DNA of 64,000 bases from Desulfolucanica intricata (lineage in GTDB: Bacteria > Bacillota > Desulfotomaculia > Desulfotomaculales > Desulfofarciminaceae), in the NCBI RefSeq assembly GCF_001592105.1, contig NZ_BCWE01000006.1, positions 111,686 to 175,685 of the forward strand, read 5' to 3'. Numbering within the stretch: position 1 is the stretch's first letter; the number at the start of each line of letters is the position of its first letter. The position numbers were made by a program, and so were the translations under genes. Shown in pieces: positions 8,426-17,471 of the stretch. Below the pieces are notes generated by a model. That model was given only the letters and a program-made list of their open reading frames with translations, made no database searches and was not told the origin of the DNA.

Positions 8426-9193
8426 ATGAAAATCTTAGTATTATTGAAACAAGTATTTGATACCGAAGCTGTAATAAATATTGACGGCGGTAAAATTAGT
8501 GATGCCGGTGTAACCCAGATTATTAACCCTTACGATGAGTTTGCCGTTGAGGAAGCTTTGAAAATTGCAGAAGCTGTCAAGGGTGAAGTAACTATCGTGA
8601 CTGTTGGTTCAGGTGTAGATCAAACCGTACGTCAGGCTTTGGCAATGGGTGCTGATAAAGGTTATGTAATAGAAGATGCCGCCCTGGCAGAAGCTGATGA
8701 GTTTGGTGTGGCCACTGCACTATCAAAAGCAATAAGTGGTATGGAATATGATTTAATTTTAGCAGGTTGGAGAGCAATTGACGACGGTTCAGCTCAAGTA
8801 GCAGCCCGTGTAGCTCAGGCCCTAAATTTACCTTTAGTTAACTTGGCTATTAAGCTGGAAGTGGCTGACGGAAAAGCTACTGCCACTACTGAAATTGATG
8901 GTGGTACATCAGTTGTTGAAGTTCCCCTACCTGCAGTGGTAACCTGCCAAAAGGGCTTAAATGAACCACGTTACCCGTCCATGAAAGGTATTATGAAGGC
9001 TAAGAAGAAGAAAATTGAAAAAGTAGGCCTGGGTGATTTAGGTCTTGAAGCAGCAGCTGTGGCTGCTAAAGTAAAAACACTGAATATCTACTTGCCGGAA
9101 GCACGGGCCGCTGGAAAAATTATTACCGGTGAGCCTGCTGACGCAGCTAAAGAAGTAGCAAAACTACTACGCGAAGAAGCTAAAGCTATATAA
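8426..9193 (+). CDS. etfB: Electron transfer flavoprotein beta subunit
   Basis: A 255-residue EtfB. It shows MKILVLLKQVFDTEA at the start, NPYDEFAVEEALKI, the AMGADKGYVIED segment, and DLILAGWRAIDDGSAQVAARVAQ near the AMP/nucleotide site. It accepts electrons from acyl-CoA dehydrogenases as a heterodimer with EtfA. It has an AAAGGAGG site before ATG, with etfA following after 16 bases. The 114-base gap behind the dehydrogenase contains no obvious terminator. Confidence 0.95.
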   Translation: MKILVLLKQVFDTEAVINIDGGKISDAGVTQIINPYDEFAVEEALKIAEAVKGEVTIVTVGSGVDQTVRQALAMGADKGYVIEDAALAEADEFGVATALSKAISGMEYDLILAGWRAIDDGSAQVAARVAQALNLPLVNLAIKLEVADGKATATTEIDGGTSVVEVPLPAVVTCQKGLNEPRYPSMKGIMKAKKKKIEKVGLGDLGLEAAAVAAKVKTLNIYLPEARAAGKIITGEPADAAKEVAKLLREEAKAI

Positions 9194-9209
9194 AGGAGGG
9201 GAAATACTG

Positions 9210-10190
9210 ATGGCAAAAGGTATTTGGGTATTTGCGGAACAACGTGACGCTAAAATTAAAAAAGTAACTTATGAATTATTAAGTGCAGGTCGTGAACTGG
9301 CTGATCAACTTGGTGAAGAGCTTTGTGCTGTATTATTGGGTAAAGATGTTGCGGGATTGGTAGCTGCATTAGGTGAGTACGGTGTAGATAAGGTTTTTAT
9401 CGCAGATAATGAAAAATTGGCTGAATATACAAATGATGCTTATGTAAGCGTAATGGCTGATCTAGCTAAGACTAATGAGCCCACTGCCATTTTCTTCGGT
9501 TATACTGCCGTTGGCCGTGACCTGGGTGCCAGTTTAGCTCAAAAACTGGAAACCGGTATGGTTTCTGATTGTGTAAGCGTAAAGGTTGATGGCGGACAGC
9601 TGGTTTTTGATCGTCCAATTTATGCAGGTAAAGCTTTTGTAACTGCTTCGTGTCCTGATGCACGTCCGGTAATTGCTGCAATGCGCCCGAACGTATTGGC
9701 GATAAACGAGCCTCAGTCCGGCAAGCAGGCAGAGGTAGTAACCGTTGACGCTAATGTGGCAGATATCCGTCAGACAGTAAAAGAGGTCGCCATGGCAATT
9801 TCCTCTCGTCCGGAGCTTACGGAGGCCAGCATTATAGTATCCGGCGGCCGTGGTGTCAAAGCTCCTGAAAATATGAAATTAATTGAGGAATTAGCTGATG
9901 CAATAGGTGCAGCAGTAGGTTGTTCCCGTGCAGTAGTTGATGCCGGTTGGTATCCACAAACTCAACAGGTTGGACAAACCGGTAAAACCGTATCACCGAA
10001 CTTGTACATTGCATGTGGTATTTCCGGTGCTATTCAGCACTTAGCCGGAATGAGTTCTTCTAAGTGTATTGTTGCTATTAATAAAGACGAAGATGCTAAT
10101 ATCTTTAAGGTAGCTGACTATGGTATAGTAGGTGACCTGTTTGAAGTTGTACCTATATTAAAAGAAGAACTTAAAAAATTGTTGGCTTAA
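9210..10190 (+). CDS. etfA: Electron transfer flavoprotein alpha subunit
   Basis: A 326-residue EtfA. The C-terminal FAD domain is clear: SGGRGVKAPENMKLIEELA, GCSRAVVDAGWYP, QVGQTGKTVSPNLYIACGISGAIQHLAGM and INKDEDANIFKVADYGIVGD. There is no N-terminal ferredoxin extension of the kind seen in some bifurcating or FixB-type proteins. Together with EtfB it passes electrons from the acyl-CoA dehydrogenase, most likely to the membrane Fe-S oxidoreductase encoded next. Confidence 0.95.
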   Translation: MAKGIWVFAEQRDAKIKKVTYELLSAGRELADQLGEELCAVLLGKDVAGLVAALGEYGVDKVFIADNEKLAEYTNDAYVSVMADLAKTNEPTAIFFGYTAVGRDLGASLAQKLETGMVSDCVSVKVDGGQLVFDRPIYAGKAFVTASCPDARPVIAAMRPNVLAINEPQSGKQAEVVTVDANVADIRQTVKEVAMAISSRPELTEASIIVSGGRGVKAPENMKLIEELADAIGAAVGCSRAVVDAGWYPQTQQVGQTGKTVSPNLYIACGISGAIQHLAGMSSSKCIVAINKDEDANIFKVADYGIVGDLFEVVPILKEELKKLLA

Positions 10191-10254
10191 TTTAAATAAT
10201 AAACAGATAAACAAATAGATAGATAATAGAATTTTTTAACGTAAGCTGTGGCAT

Positions 10255-10303
10255 CTGCTGGAACTTTTGATGGTGATATAGAAATAACCTTCGGTTCCAG
10301 CAG
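10255..10303 (+). terminator. Possible internal attenuator between etfA and the Fe-S oxidoreductase gene
   Basis: CTGCTGGAAC at 10255-10264 and its complement at 10294-10303 form a 10-bp stem with a 29-base loop, followed after six bases by CTTTTTGTATTTT. A 222-base gap is long for an operon. The structure could lower transcription of the downstream genes, or protect the etf transcript end. The large loop makes it a weaker terminator call than the others. Confidence 0.4.
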
Positions 10304-10412
10304 CTAAATCTTTTTGTATTTTAGTGGAGGGTAAGTGAAATCTGTGTTGACCAGGTTTTACTAATAGTTACCTGCTCAAAATAAGCAAACAGTATTGAAG
10401 GGAGAGGTCAAC

Positions 10413-12464
10413 ATGAGCCTCCTAAAAATTCTTGTATTTGCGGCATTAATTGCCTTTGGGCTCTTTAACATGGTGCAAGGTATTCAGGAACGGTTACGTG
10501 TAACATATATAGGTAAAAGAGAAAATAGACTTGATAATATTGGGGAACGTATTAAAGGTCTACTGGTTTATGCATTAGGCCAGAAAAAGGTCATCAGAGA
10601 GGCCGATGGTGGAATTATGCACTTGATGATCTTTTTTGGTTTCAATATCTATATTATTGCTATTTTGCAATTTATGCTTTCAGGATTAATCCCAGGTTTT
10701 GTGGTACCTTTTATCAGTGATAACGCAGTATTTTATTTATTAGCTGATATTATAGGATTAATTGCCATGATTGGGATTTTATATTCAGGCTGGCGGCGTT
10801 GGGTTCAAAAGGTAGAGCGACTTGAGGCTGAAAAATTTGGTTCTCCCGGAGAAAATCTAATTTTAGCTATGATTTTAGGTTTATCACTTTTGATAGTATC
10901 AGTATTTTTGGGAACCGGCTTTAAAGCAGCATTAACGCAGGATCCTATGTACTCATTAGCCCCGGTATCCGGATTATTCGCCATTTTGTTTAATGATATG
11001 TCTCAGTCATCTCTTGCGATAGGATTCGATATATCCTTCTGGGCAAATGTACTTTTTGCGACAGGATTTATGGTGTTTTTTCGCTATTCACCACACGTGC
11101 ACCCGGTATTTGCACCACTGAATATTTTTTTCCGTACTCTAAAGCCTCGTGGTGGTATGATTGAACCAATTGACTTTGAAAATGAGGAAATAGAGCAGTA
11201 CGGTGTTGCCAAAGTTGAGCATTTTAACTGGAAGCAACTTATGGAGGTTTATGCTTGTGCTGAGTGCGGACGCTGTCAAGCTAATTGCCCGGCTTACCTG
11301 AGTGGTAAGCATCTATCACCAAAACATCTTATTCATAAGTTAAAGTTTCATATGGAAGAAATGGGAAAAGTTCTTGGACCAGAATTAAGAAATGCTCAGC
11401 TAACCAATTCACCGTTATCCGAAGTTGCTATCAGAAGTGAAAAAGCTGAAGAGTTAATGGAAAAATATTTGGTGCCTGATATTTATAGTGCTGAAGAAAT
11501 TTGGGACTGTACTAACTGTGCCAGTTGTATGGAACAATGTCCTGTAATGAATGAACATGTGCCTAAAATTATTCAAATGAGACAAAATTTGGTGTTAATG
11601 GAAAGTGAATTTCCTGCTGAAGCTCAATTAGCCTTTACTAACATGGAGCGTAACTATAATCCCTGGGGTGTTGGTTGGAATACAAGAGGAGATTGGGCTG
11701 AAGATTTAGATGTAAATATATTAAGTGAAGACAGCGATGTTGAAATTGTTTATTTTACAGGCTGTGCAGGTGCCTTTGATGATCGCAGTAAAAAAGTTGC
11801 TACTTCTTTTGTTAAAATCATGAAAGCAGCAGGTGTAAAATTTGGTATCTTAGGACCGGAAGAAAGATGCTGTGGTGATTCTGCAAGGCGGTTAGGAAAC
11901 GAATATCTTGCTCAAACACTAATCGCTGAAAATATAGAAACCTTGAATGGGTATGGTGTAAAGAAAATAGTGACTACTTGTCCGCATTGTTTAACTGTGT
12001 TAAAGGATGAATATCCTCAGTTTGGCGGTAATTATGAAGTAATTCATCATACTCAGTTTATAAACCAATTAATAAAAGAAGGAAAGTTAAGATTTAAGCA
12101 GGCGGAAGCTATGAAAAAGATAACTTATCATGACTCCTGTTTCTTAGGCCGGTATCATGATGAGTATGAGGCACCACGTCAAATTATAGATAAAATTCCC
12201 GGGATTAATCTGGTAGAGATGTCAAGAACTAAGACTAAGAGTTTCTGTTGTGGTGCCGGCGGTGGGCGTATGTGGTTGGAAGAGCATGGTACCAGAATCA
12301 ATGTTATGCGGACCGAGCAAGCTTTGGAAACTAATTCAGAAGTTATTGCTACGAATTGTCCGTTCTGCTTAACTATGATTGAAGATGGATTAAAAGATAA
12401 AGATGTTTCTGAAACTGTAAAAGCATTTGATATTGCAGAATTAGTAGAACGTAATTTGCAATAG
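10413..12464 (+). CDS. Membrane Fe-S oxidoreductase, EtfAB:menaquinone oxidoreductase type (HdrD-like)
   Basis: A 683-residue fusion of an N-terminal membrane part and a C-terminal HdrD-like part. The first 240 residues carry about six hydrophobic helices with histidines ([24 protein letters not shown]), as in cytochrome b / NarI-like anchors. Two [4Fe-4S] motifs follow, [12 protein letters not shown] and [12 protein letters not shown]. The last part has CCG-domain sites ([33 protein letters not shown]). Homologues in butyrate-oxidising syntrophs are reported to link EtfAB to the menaquinone pool. The frame opens at a TTG at 10395, but GGGAGAGG before the ATG at 10413 decides the start. Confidence 0.88.
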   Translation: MSLLKILVFAALIAFGLFNMVQGIQERLRVTYIGKRENRLDNIGERIKGLLVYALGQKKVIREADGGIMHLMIFFGFNIYIIAILQFMLSGLIPGFVVPFISDNAVFYLLADIIGLIAMIGILYSGWRRWVQKVERLEAEKFGSPGENLILAMILGLSLLIVSVFLGTGFKAALTQDPMYSLAPVSGLFAILFNDMSQSSLAIGFDISFWANVLFATGFMVFFRYSPHVHPVFAPLNIFFRTLKPRGGMIEPIDFENEEIEQYGVAKVEHFNWKQLMEVYACAECGRCQANCPAYLSGKHLSPKHLIHKLKFHMEEMGKVLGPELRNAQLTNSPLSEVAIRSEKAEELMEKYLVPDIYSAEEIWDCTNCASCMEQCPVMNEHVPKIIQMRQNLVLMESEFPAEAQLAFTNMERNYNPWGVGWNTRGDWAEDLDVNILSEDSDVEIVYFTGCAGAFDDRSKKVATSFVKIMKAAGVKFGILGPEERCCGDSARRLGNEYLAQTLIAENIETLNGYGVKKIVTTCPHCLTVLKDEYPQFGGNYEVIHHTQFINQLIKEGKLRFKQAEAMKKITYHDSCFLGRYHDEYEAPRQIIDKIPGINLVEMSRTKTKSFCCGAGGGRMWLEEHGTRINVMRTEQALETNSEVIATNCPFCLTMIEDGLKDKDVSETVKAFDIAELVERNLQ

Positions 12465-12562
12465 GAATATATTTTTTTGCAGCAATTATTTTGATACAGG
12501 GGATTGCTGCAGTGAAGTTAATATGTTATGTTTTGAATTTTAGAGTGGAAAGGGGCAATAAA

Positions 12563-13744
12563 ATGCGGGATGCAGTTATAGTAAGTGCAGTTCGTACACC
12601 GATAGGTAGTTTTGGTGGAAGTTTGAAAACAACTCCTGCCTCTGAACTGGGTGCCATTGTTATTAAGGAAGCTTTAAAACGGGCCGGGATAAGTGGAGAA
12701 CAAGTAGATGAGGTTATTTTTGGTAATGTACTGGGTGCGGGACTTGGCCAGAATGTAGCGCGTCAGTGTTCAATTAAAGCCGGTATTCCAATTGAAGTTC
12801 CTGCCTATTCCATTAACAAGGTATGTGGATCGGGTTTGAAATCAGTAGGCCTGGCAATGCAAATGATCCGCGCTGAGGAAGCTGATGTTGTTGTTGCAGG
12901 TGGATGCGAGAGTATGAGTATGGCTCCGTATGTTTTAGATAAAGCACGTTGGGGAATGCGAATGGGTGACGCTAAAATAGTTGATGCTATGATTAAAGAT
13001 GGTCTTTGGGATGCCTTTAATAATTATCACATGGGAATTACAGCAGAAAATATTGCTGAGCAGTACAACCTTACAAGAGAGGAATTAGATGCTTTTGCTT
13101 TTGACAGTCAGGAGAAAGCTTTTGCTGCCATAGCTAATGGTAAGTTTAAAGATGAAATTGTTCCGGTAGAAATACCGCAAAGAAAAGGTGATCCGGTTAT
13201 CTTTGATACAGATGAACACCCGAGAAAAACATCAATGGAGAAACTTGCTAAATTAAAACCGGCCTTTAAAAAAGACGGTATAGTTACTGCAGGTAACGCT
13301 TCCGGTATTAATGACGGCGCTGCAGCAGTAGTAGTAATGTCTGCCGATAAGGCAAATGAACTTGGTATTAAACCAATGGCTATAATTAAGAGTTTTGGTG
13401 CCGGTGGTGTTGATCCATCAGTTATGGGGTTGGGACCTATTCCTGCATCCAAAAATGCCCTGGCAAAAGCCGGACTCACTGTTGATGATTTAGATGTTAT
13501 AGAAGCAAACGAAGCTTTTGCGGCTCAGGCTGTTGCAGTTGGTAAAGAACTTGGATTCCCCGCTGAAAAACTTAACAGAAACGGTGGGGCTATTGCCCTG
13601 GGACACCCAATTGGTGCCAGTGGTACACGTATTCTCGTAACTTTACTTTATGAATTAATACATTCCGGTGGTAAAACTGGCTTGGCTACATTATGTATCG
13701 GTGGCGGAATGGGTGCCGCATTAGTTGTAGAGAATGTAAATTAA
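12563..13744 (+). CDS. thlA: Acetyl-CoA acetyltransferase (thiolase)
   Basis: A 393-residue thiolase for acetoacetyl-CoA cleavage or synthesis. Cys88 lies in NKVCGSG, the histidine in [10 protein letters not shown], and the second cysteine in [10 protein letters not shown], all canonical. The open frame reaches 12491, but GGAAAGGGG sits just before the ATG at 12563. It lies 98 bases after the Fe-S oxidoreductase gene with no terminator between, so it is likely in the same operon. It has the same length as the thiolase at 3088 and aligns over the full sequence, but the C-terminal loop differs. Confidence 0.92.
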   Translation: MRDAVIVSAVRTPIGSFGGSLKTTPASELGAIVIKEALKRAGISGEQVDEVIFGNVLGAGLGQNVARQCSIKAGIPIEVPAYSINKVCGSGLKSVGLAMQMIRAEEADVVVAGGCESMSMAPYVLDKARWGMRMGDAKIVDAMIKDGLWDAFNNYHMGITAENIAEQYNLTREELDAFAFDSQEKAFAAIANGKFKDEIVPVEIPQRKGDPVIFDTDEHPRKTSMEKLAKLKPAFKKDGIVTAGNASGINDGAAAVVVMSADKANELGIKPMAIIKSFGAGGVDPSVMGLGPIPASKNALAKAGLTVDDLDVIEANEAFAAQAVAVGKELGFPAEKLNRNGGAIALGHPIGASGTRILVTLLYELIHSGGKTGLATLCIGGGMGAALVVENVN

Positions 13745-13787
13745 TTAATTAACGTAATAAATAAAATTTATTTCAGGAGGGATTTTG

Positions 13788-14639
13788 ATGATTCAAACAA
13801 TTATGGTAATCGGTGCCGGACAAATGGGTGGAGGTATAGCTCAGGTTGCAGCCCAAGCCGGCTACAACGTAATTCTAAATGACATTAAAGATGAGTTTGT
13901 TCAAAGAGGTCTTGGTATTATTGAGAAAAACTTGAACCGTTCTGTTGAAAAAGGTAAAATTGATGCCGCTGCTAAAGATGCAATTATGGCCCGCTTTAAA
14001 TCTTCAACCAGTCTTGAAGATGCTAAAGATGCAGATTTAGTTGTTGAAGCAGCTATTGAAAATATGGAAATCAAAGCTAACATTTTTAAAACTTTGGATG
14101 AAGTTTGTAAGCCGGAAGTTATTTTGGCTACTAACACGTCATCACTACCAATTACACAAATTGCTGCTGTTACAAAGCGACCGGAAAAAGTAATCGGCAT
14201 GCACTTCTTTAACCCGGTTCCGGTCATGAAGTTATTGGAAATTATTCGTGGTTTTGTAACCAGTGATGAAACATATAAGACAATTGAGGAAATTGGAATA
14301 AAAATGGGCAAGGTTCCTGTTGAAGTTAAAGACAACCCGGGATTTGTATCAAACAGGATTTTAATGCCTATGATTAACGAGGCTTTCTTTACCTTAGCTG
14401 AAGGACTTGGTACACCGGAAGACATAGATAACGTTATGAAATTAGGAATGGCTCATCCCATGGGACCTTTGGCATTAGCTGACTTAATCGGTTTGGACAC
14501 CTGCCTGAATATTATGAATGTTTTATTTGAAGGCTTTAAAGACTCTAAATATCGTCCCTGCCCGCTGTTGGTTAAATATGTACAAGCAGGTTTGTTGGGG
14601 CGTAAGACAGGTAAAGGTGTATATGATTACAGCAAATAG
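13788..14639 (+). CDS. hbd: 3-hydroxybutyryl-CoA dehydrogenase
   Basis: A 283-residue NAD(P)-dependent enzyme converting 3-hydroxybutyryl-CoA to acetoacetyl-CoA. The N-terminal Rossmann motif is [19 protein letters not shown]. Catalytic elements are [24 protein letters not shown] (with the active-site histidine) and [13 protein letters not shown]. The length is typical of bacterial monofunctional Hbd. AGGAGG precedes the ATG at 13788; the TTG three bases earlier is too close to it. The crotonase follows after 12 bases. Confidence 0.94.
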   Translation: MIQTIMVIGAGQMGGGIAQVAAQAGYNVILNDIKDEFVQRGLGIIEKNLNRSVEKGKIDAAAKDAIMARFKSSTSLEDAKDADLVVEAAIENMEIKANIFKTLDEVCKPEVILATNTSSLPITQIAAVTKRPEKVIGMHFFNPVPVMKLLEIIRGFVTSDETYKTIEEIGIKMGKVPVEVKDNPGFVSNRILMPMINEAFFTLAEGLGTPEDIDNVMKLGMAHPMGPLALADLIGLDTCLNIMNVLFEGFKDSKYRPCPLLVKYVQAGLLGRKTGKGVYDYSK

Positions 14640-14651
14640 GAGGTGTGCCTA

Positions 14652-15434
14652 GTGGCTTGGAATAATCTATTATTAGAGAAAGAAGAAGGTATTGCGATAC
14701 TTTCAATAAATCGTCCTAAAGTTTTAAATGCTCTTAATGAAGAAACTTTAAAAGAACTTGGCGATGCTTTTGAGCAGCTGGAAAATGATACAGAAGTTAA
14801 AGTAATTATTTTGACCGGTGCTGGGGAAAAAGCTTTTGTAGCAGGTGCAGATATTGCTTATATGCAAAAGTTAAATCCTTTGCAGGCCAAAGAATTTTCG
14901 CGTTTAGGTCAATCAGTTTTTAGTAAAATTGAAAACCTTAAAAAACCTGTTATTGCTGCTATTAACGGATTTGCGCTTGGTGGCGGTAATGAATTAGCTA
15001 TGTCTTGTGATATTCGTATTGCCTCAGAAAAAGCTAAATTTGGACAGCCGGAAGTTAACCTTGGTTTAATAGCCGGTTTTGGTGGCACTCAACGTTTAAC
15101 CCGTTTGGTTAATCCCGGAATAGCTAAGGAAATTCTTCTAACTGCAGATATGTACGATGCCCAGACAGCCCAGCGGATCGGCTTAGTAAACCATGTTGTA
15201 GCACCTGAAGAGTTGATAAATTTTGCTAAGAATATGGCTAAACGTATTGCTGCCCGTGGTCCGGTTGCTTGCCGCTTAACAAAAGAAGCCGTTAATGATG
15301 CTCTTGAAATGGATTTAGAAAAAGCATTTATCTTAGAAGCAGATTTATTTGGCCTTGTATTTACAAGCTCTGACCGGGATGAGGGAATTGATGCTTTTTT
15401 GAATAAACGTAAGCCTGAGTTTAAGGGTGAATAA
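14652..15434 (+). CDS. crt: Enoyl-CoA hydratase (crotonase)
   Basis: A 260-residue crotonase hydrating crotonyl-CoA to 3-hydroxybutyryl-CoA. The oxyanion-hole segment KAFVAGADI and both catalytic glutamates are present, in GGGNELAMSCDIRIAS and in FGQPEVNLGLI. The usual GLIPGFGG reads GLIAGFGG here. A GGAGG site overlapping the end of hbd directs the GTG at 14652, not the GTG at 14643. This is the last gene of the operon and a terminator follows. Confidence 0.94.
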   Translation: MAWNNLLLEKEEGIAILSINRPKVLNALNEETLKELGDAFEQLENDTEVKVIILTGAGEKAFVAGADIAYMQKLNPLQAKEFSRLGQSVFSKIENLKKPVIAAINGFALGGGNELAMSCDIRIASEKAKFGQPEVNLGLIAGFGGTQRLTRLVNPGIAKEILLTADMYDAQTAQRIGLVNHVVAPEELINFAKNMAKRIAARGPVACRLTKEAVNDALEMDLEKAFILEADLFGLVFTSSDRDEGIDAFLNKRKPEFKGE

Positions 15435-15447
15435 TTTAAAAAATAAA

Positions 15448-15479
15448 AGATCGTCACTTATAAGTGGCGGTCTTTTTTT
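15448..15479 (+). terminator. Terminator of the butyryl-CoA operon
   Basis: A 12-bp stem with two G-U pairs (AGATCGTCACTT / AAGTGGCGGTCT) is followed by seven T residues. It ends the long acyl-CoA operon. Confidence 0.9.
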
Positions 15480-15578
15480 GTAGTAAACAAATATAATCAG
15501 TTTGGAAGGAGATTACTTTGTAATGTCGAAGACATTAATTATAAATAATATATAATTATAGTATGCATTATTACTGGG

Positions 15579-16235
15579 GTGGTAATTATAGATGCACAAA
15601 GCTTATTAAATGAATTAAATGACACTGTTAAAATTCAAAAACTTCAGGAAATAATTAGTTATTTACCTTTGGTATTTATCGGTGAAACTTTATTTAAAGG
15701 CTGTTTTTGCTTGAGTCAAAAGTTAGTTGATAATTTATTGAATCTTGTTATACAAGCTAAAGATAGTATTCAAAAAATTAATGTTCAAATAAAAAAGAAT
15801 CTATTGGTTGTTCAGATAGTTCTTAAAAGAAAAAACAATCTGTATTATTGTTTGTTAAAAATTAAGAATATTGAGATTAATATCAAAGAAAGTCTGTTAG
15901 TTTTTCATTTTCACGAAATGCCACAATTTAAAACAAATAACGTGCTGGAAAATTTATTTGTAAACTTCGGCTCTATGGTAACCAATTTAAAATCAGGTGA
16001 AGAGTTTATAATTAAATACTTAATTGGTAATAAGCAAGGAATAGTATTTAAAGAAAAAAGTATGACTGTTGATATTAAGAAAATACCTTATGCTTGTGAA
16101 ATATATAATAAAGACATTTTTGGCTTAAAGTTTACGGATGTTGTAGAAATAAGAGATGTACAAATTAAGGAGGGTCTTGTAGAGGTATACTGGGATATTA
16201 CTATACCCTCTGCTAAAAAATTAATTTTTGAATAA
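15579..16235 (+). CDS. Hypothetical protein, AT-rich, unknown family
   Basis: A 218-residue protein that I do not recognise. It is rich in Lys, Ile, Asn and beta-branched residues, with alternating hydrophobic patterns around residues 70-110 that suggest beta strands. It has no signal peptide, no clear transmembrane helix and no metal motif. The start is uncertain: GTG at 15579 is the only standard start in frame near the beginning, and the GGGG beside it is too close to be an ideal ribosome site. The coding sequence is visibly more AT-rich than the fatty-acid operon. It may pair with the next gene. Confidence 0.6.
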   Translation: MVIIDAQSLLNELNDTVKIQKLQEIISYLPLVFIGETLFKGCFCLSQKLVDNLLNLVIQAKDSIQKINVQIKKNLLVVQIVLKRKNNLYYCLLKIKNIEINIKESLLVFHFHEMPQFKTNNVLENLFVNFGSMVTNLKSGEEFIIKYLIGNKQGIVFKEKSMTVDIKKIPYACEIYNKDIFGLKFTDVVEIRDVQIKEGLVEVYWDITIPSAKKLIFE

Positions 16236-16337
16236 AGGAGTGTGATGCAATGATTGATTAAAGATGCAGGTATTCCAGACAAGCTATTCATGAGGTTCGG
16301 GATAAAAAATATGTATTGATATATAGAGGTGAAGGCC

Positions 16338-17147
16338 ATGACAAATATGTTAGATAACATCAATATTTCTGAGTTATTAGGCAAAATCGGAGTTTTTACT
16401 AAAGAAATAGTAGAAGCACAAATTAATAATATAAACAAAGAGAATTTATCGGAATGGGCTGCAAGATCACAGGCACGGGCAGCTGATGGTTTGTATTACT
16501 TGACAAAGCTGTTCCTTGATACGAAAAACAATTTTACTAATGATGAGAAGATACAGTTTTACTATAAAAATCCTGAATTTGCTTTGGAAGCCTTTTTAGA
16601 TAAGCTGCAAGAAATAAAGGAAAATCCGGTAGATGCCATAGAAAATTATTCAAGTGTTGGTGCCGGTGTGCTCGGTTTTTTAATGGGTTATGCCGCGCCG
16701 AATCTTAAGATATCAATACTTGGTCTGAGTAAACAGTCTATAATTACTCATAGTATTATACCAGTTATAACACTAAAGAAAATTATGGATATAGCCTTAA
16801 AAGAAGAAGAAGTTTTTGATTTTACACCTGTGGAAGAACAAGTTAAATCAGATATTATTAAGTTAGTAAAACATTTTGGAGGTAACCCTTTACTAATAGG
16901 TTTTGCATTTGGTGTTGGTGTTCATTTAATGCTAGATGCCATCAGATCTAATGATGGAATTGTTTTAACCGGATTACCAACAACTATATTGCCAGGCGGA
17001 AGATTAATTGACCGGGCATGGCTGCTGGTTAGTGCTCTGATTTGTTTCTCCTTGGGCAAAGAATATATAAATGCTTGTCAAAACCAGGAAAACGAAATTA
17101 TGACTATTAATGATGTTGCCAGGTTATTTGAAAAGAGAGCTTCATAA
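16338..17147 (+). CDS. Hypothetical membrane-associated protein with a YdjM-like HS...HxxxD pattern
   Basis: A 269-residue protein. The N-terminal half is soluble and helical (AARSQARAADGLYYLTK). The second half has hydrophobic stretches: GAGVLGFLMGYAAP, ITHSIIPVITL, GFAFGVGVHLMLDAI and AWLLVSALICFSLG. The spacing of THS and GVHLMLD resembles the membrane-bound metal-dependent hydrolases of the YdjM/DUF457 type, but the match is loose and the normal four-helix layout is incomplete. AGAGGTGA before the ATG at 16338 decides the start over the upstream GTG at 16329. A terminator follows, so this may be a two-gene unit. Confidence 0.6.
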   Translation: MTNMLDNINISELLGKIGVFTKEIVEAQINNINKENLSEWAARSQARAADGLYYLTKLFLDTKNNFTNDEKIQFYYKNPEFALEAFLDKLQEIKENPVDAIENYSSVGAGVLGFLMGYAAPNLKISILGLSKQSIITHSIIPVITLKKIMDIALKEEEVFDFTPVEEQVKSDIIKLVKHFGGNPLLIGFAFGVGVHLMLDAIRSNDGIVLTGLPTTILPGGRLIDRAWLLVSALICFSLGKEYINACQNQENEIMTINDVARLFEKRAS

Positions 17148-17172
17148 TTACAAAATATATAACAGTAAGGTA

Positions 17173-17203
17173 AAAGGCTTCCTTTTTAAGGGAGTCCTTT
17201 TTC
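17173..17203 (+). terminator. Terminator after the hypothetical pair
   Basis: AAAGGCTTCC and GGGAGTCCTTT pair with one mismatch and one G-U, and a T-rich tail follows (TTTTTCTTTG). Confidence 0.7.
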
Positions 17204-17276
17204 TTTGTGTTAAACAGTATAGAAGCATATTGTTTAGGGGCATATAAAATATAACAAATTGTTTGGGGGTGGGTTG

Positions 17277-17471
17277 TTGATTCGATTTTTGTGTTGTAAT
17301 TGTGGAAATGATCAAGAAAATAATTATGATATATATACTCAAATAGGTGATTTGTGTAATATTTTGACAATTATATGTAAGCAATGTGGTAACTCAAAAG
17401 AAATTCTTGTCAGTGGTCTATTTCAATGTTTCTCAGGAAGAAAGGTGGAGAATCATGAAAGAAATAAATAA
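17277..17471 (+). CDS. Small double-CxxC (zinc-ribbon-like) protein
   Basis: A 64-residue protein with CCNCG near the N terminus and ICKQCG about 30 residues later, a spacing usual for a zinc ribbon. It begins at TTG (17277, or 17274) behind a GGGGGTGGG ribosome site. Its end overlaps the hydrogenase-like gene by 17 bases, which is consistent with translational coupling. It is short and has a weak start codon, so it could be a chance frame. The paired cysteines and the ribosome site favour a real gene. The function is unknown. Confidence 0.5.
   Translation: MIRFLCCNCGNDQENNYDIYTQIGDLCNILTIICKQCGNSKEILVSGLFQCFSGRKVENHERNK

Noticed and set aside
10249..10264. TGGCATCTGCTGGAAC as a sigma-54 promoter upstream of the Fe-S oxidoreductase gene
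   Set aside because: The -12 half lacks GC at the required 10-base spacing.
13108..13479. A 123-codon minus-strand frame within the thiolase gene
   Set aside because: It is antisense to a canonical thiolase and its composition is that of a codon-mirror shadow.
16236..16328. Small frames behind an AAAGGAGTG site between the two hypothetical genes
   Set aside because: The ATG frames stop after two or three codons, and the 21-codon TTG frame has a poorly spaced ribosome site.
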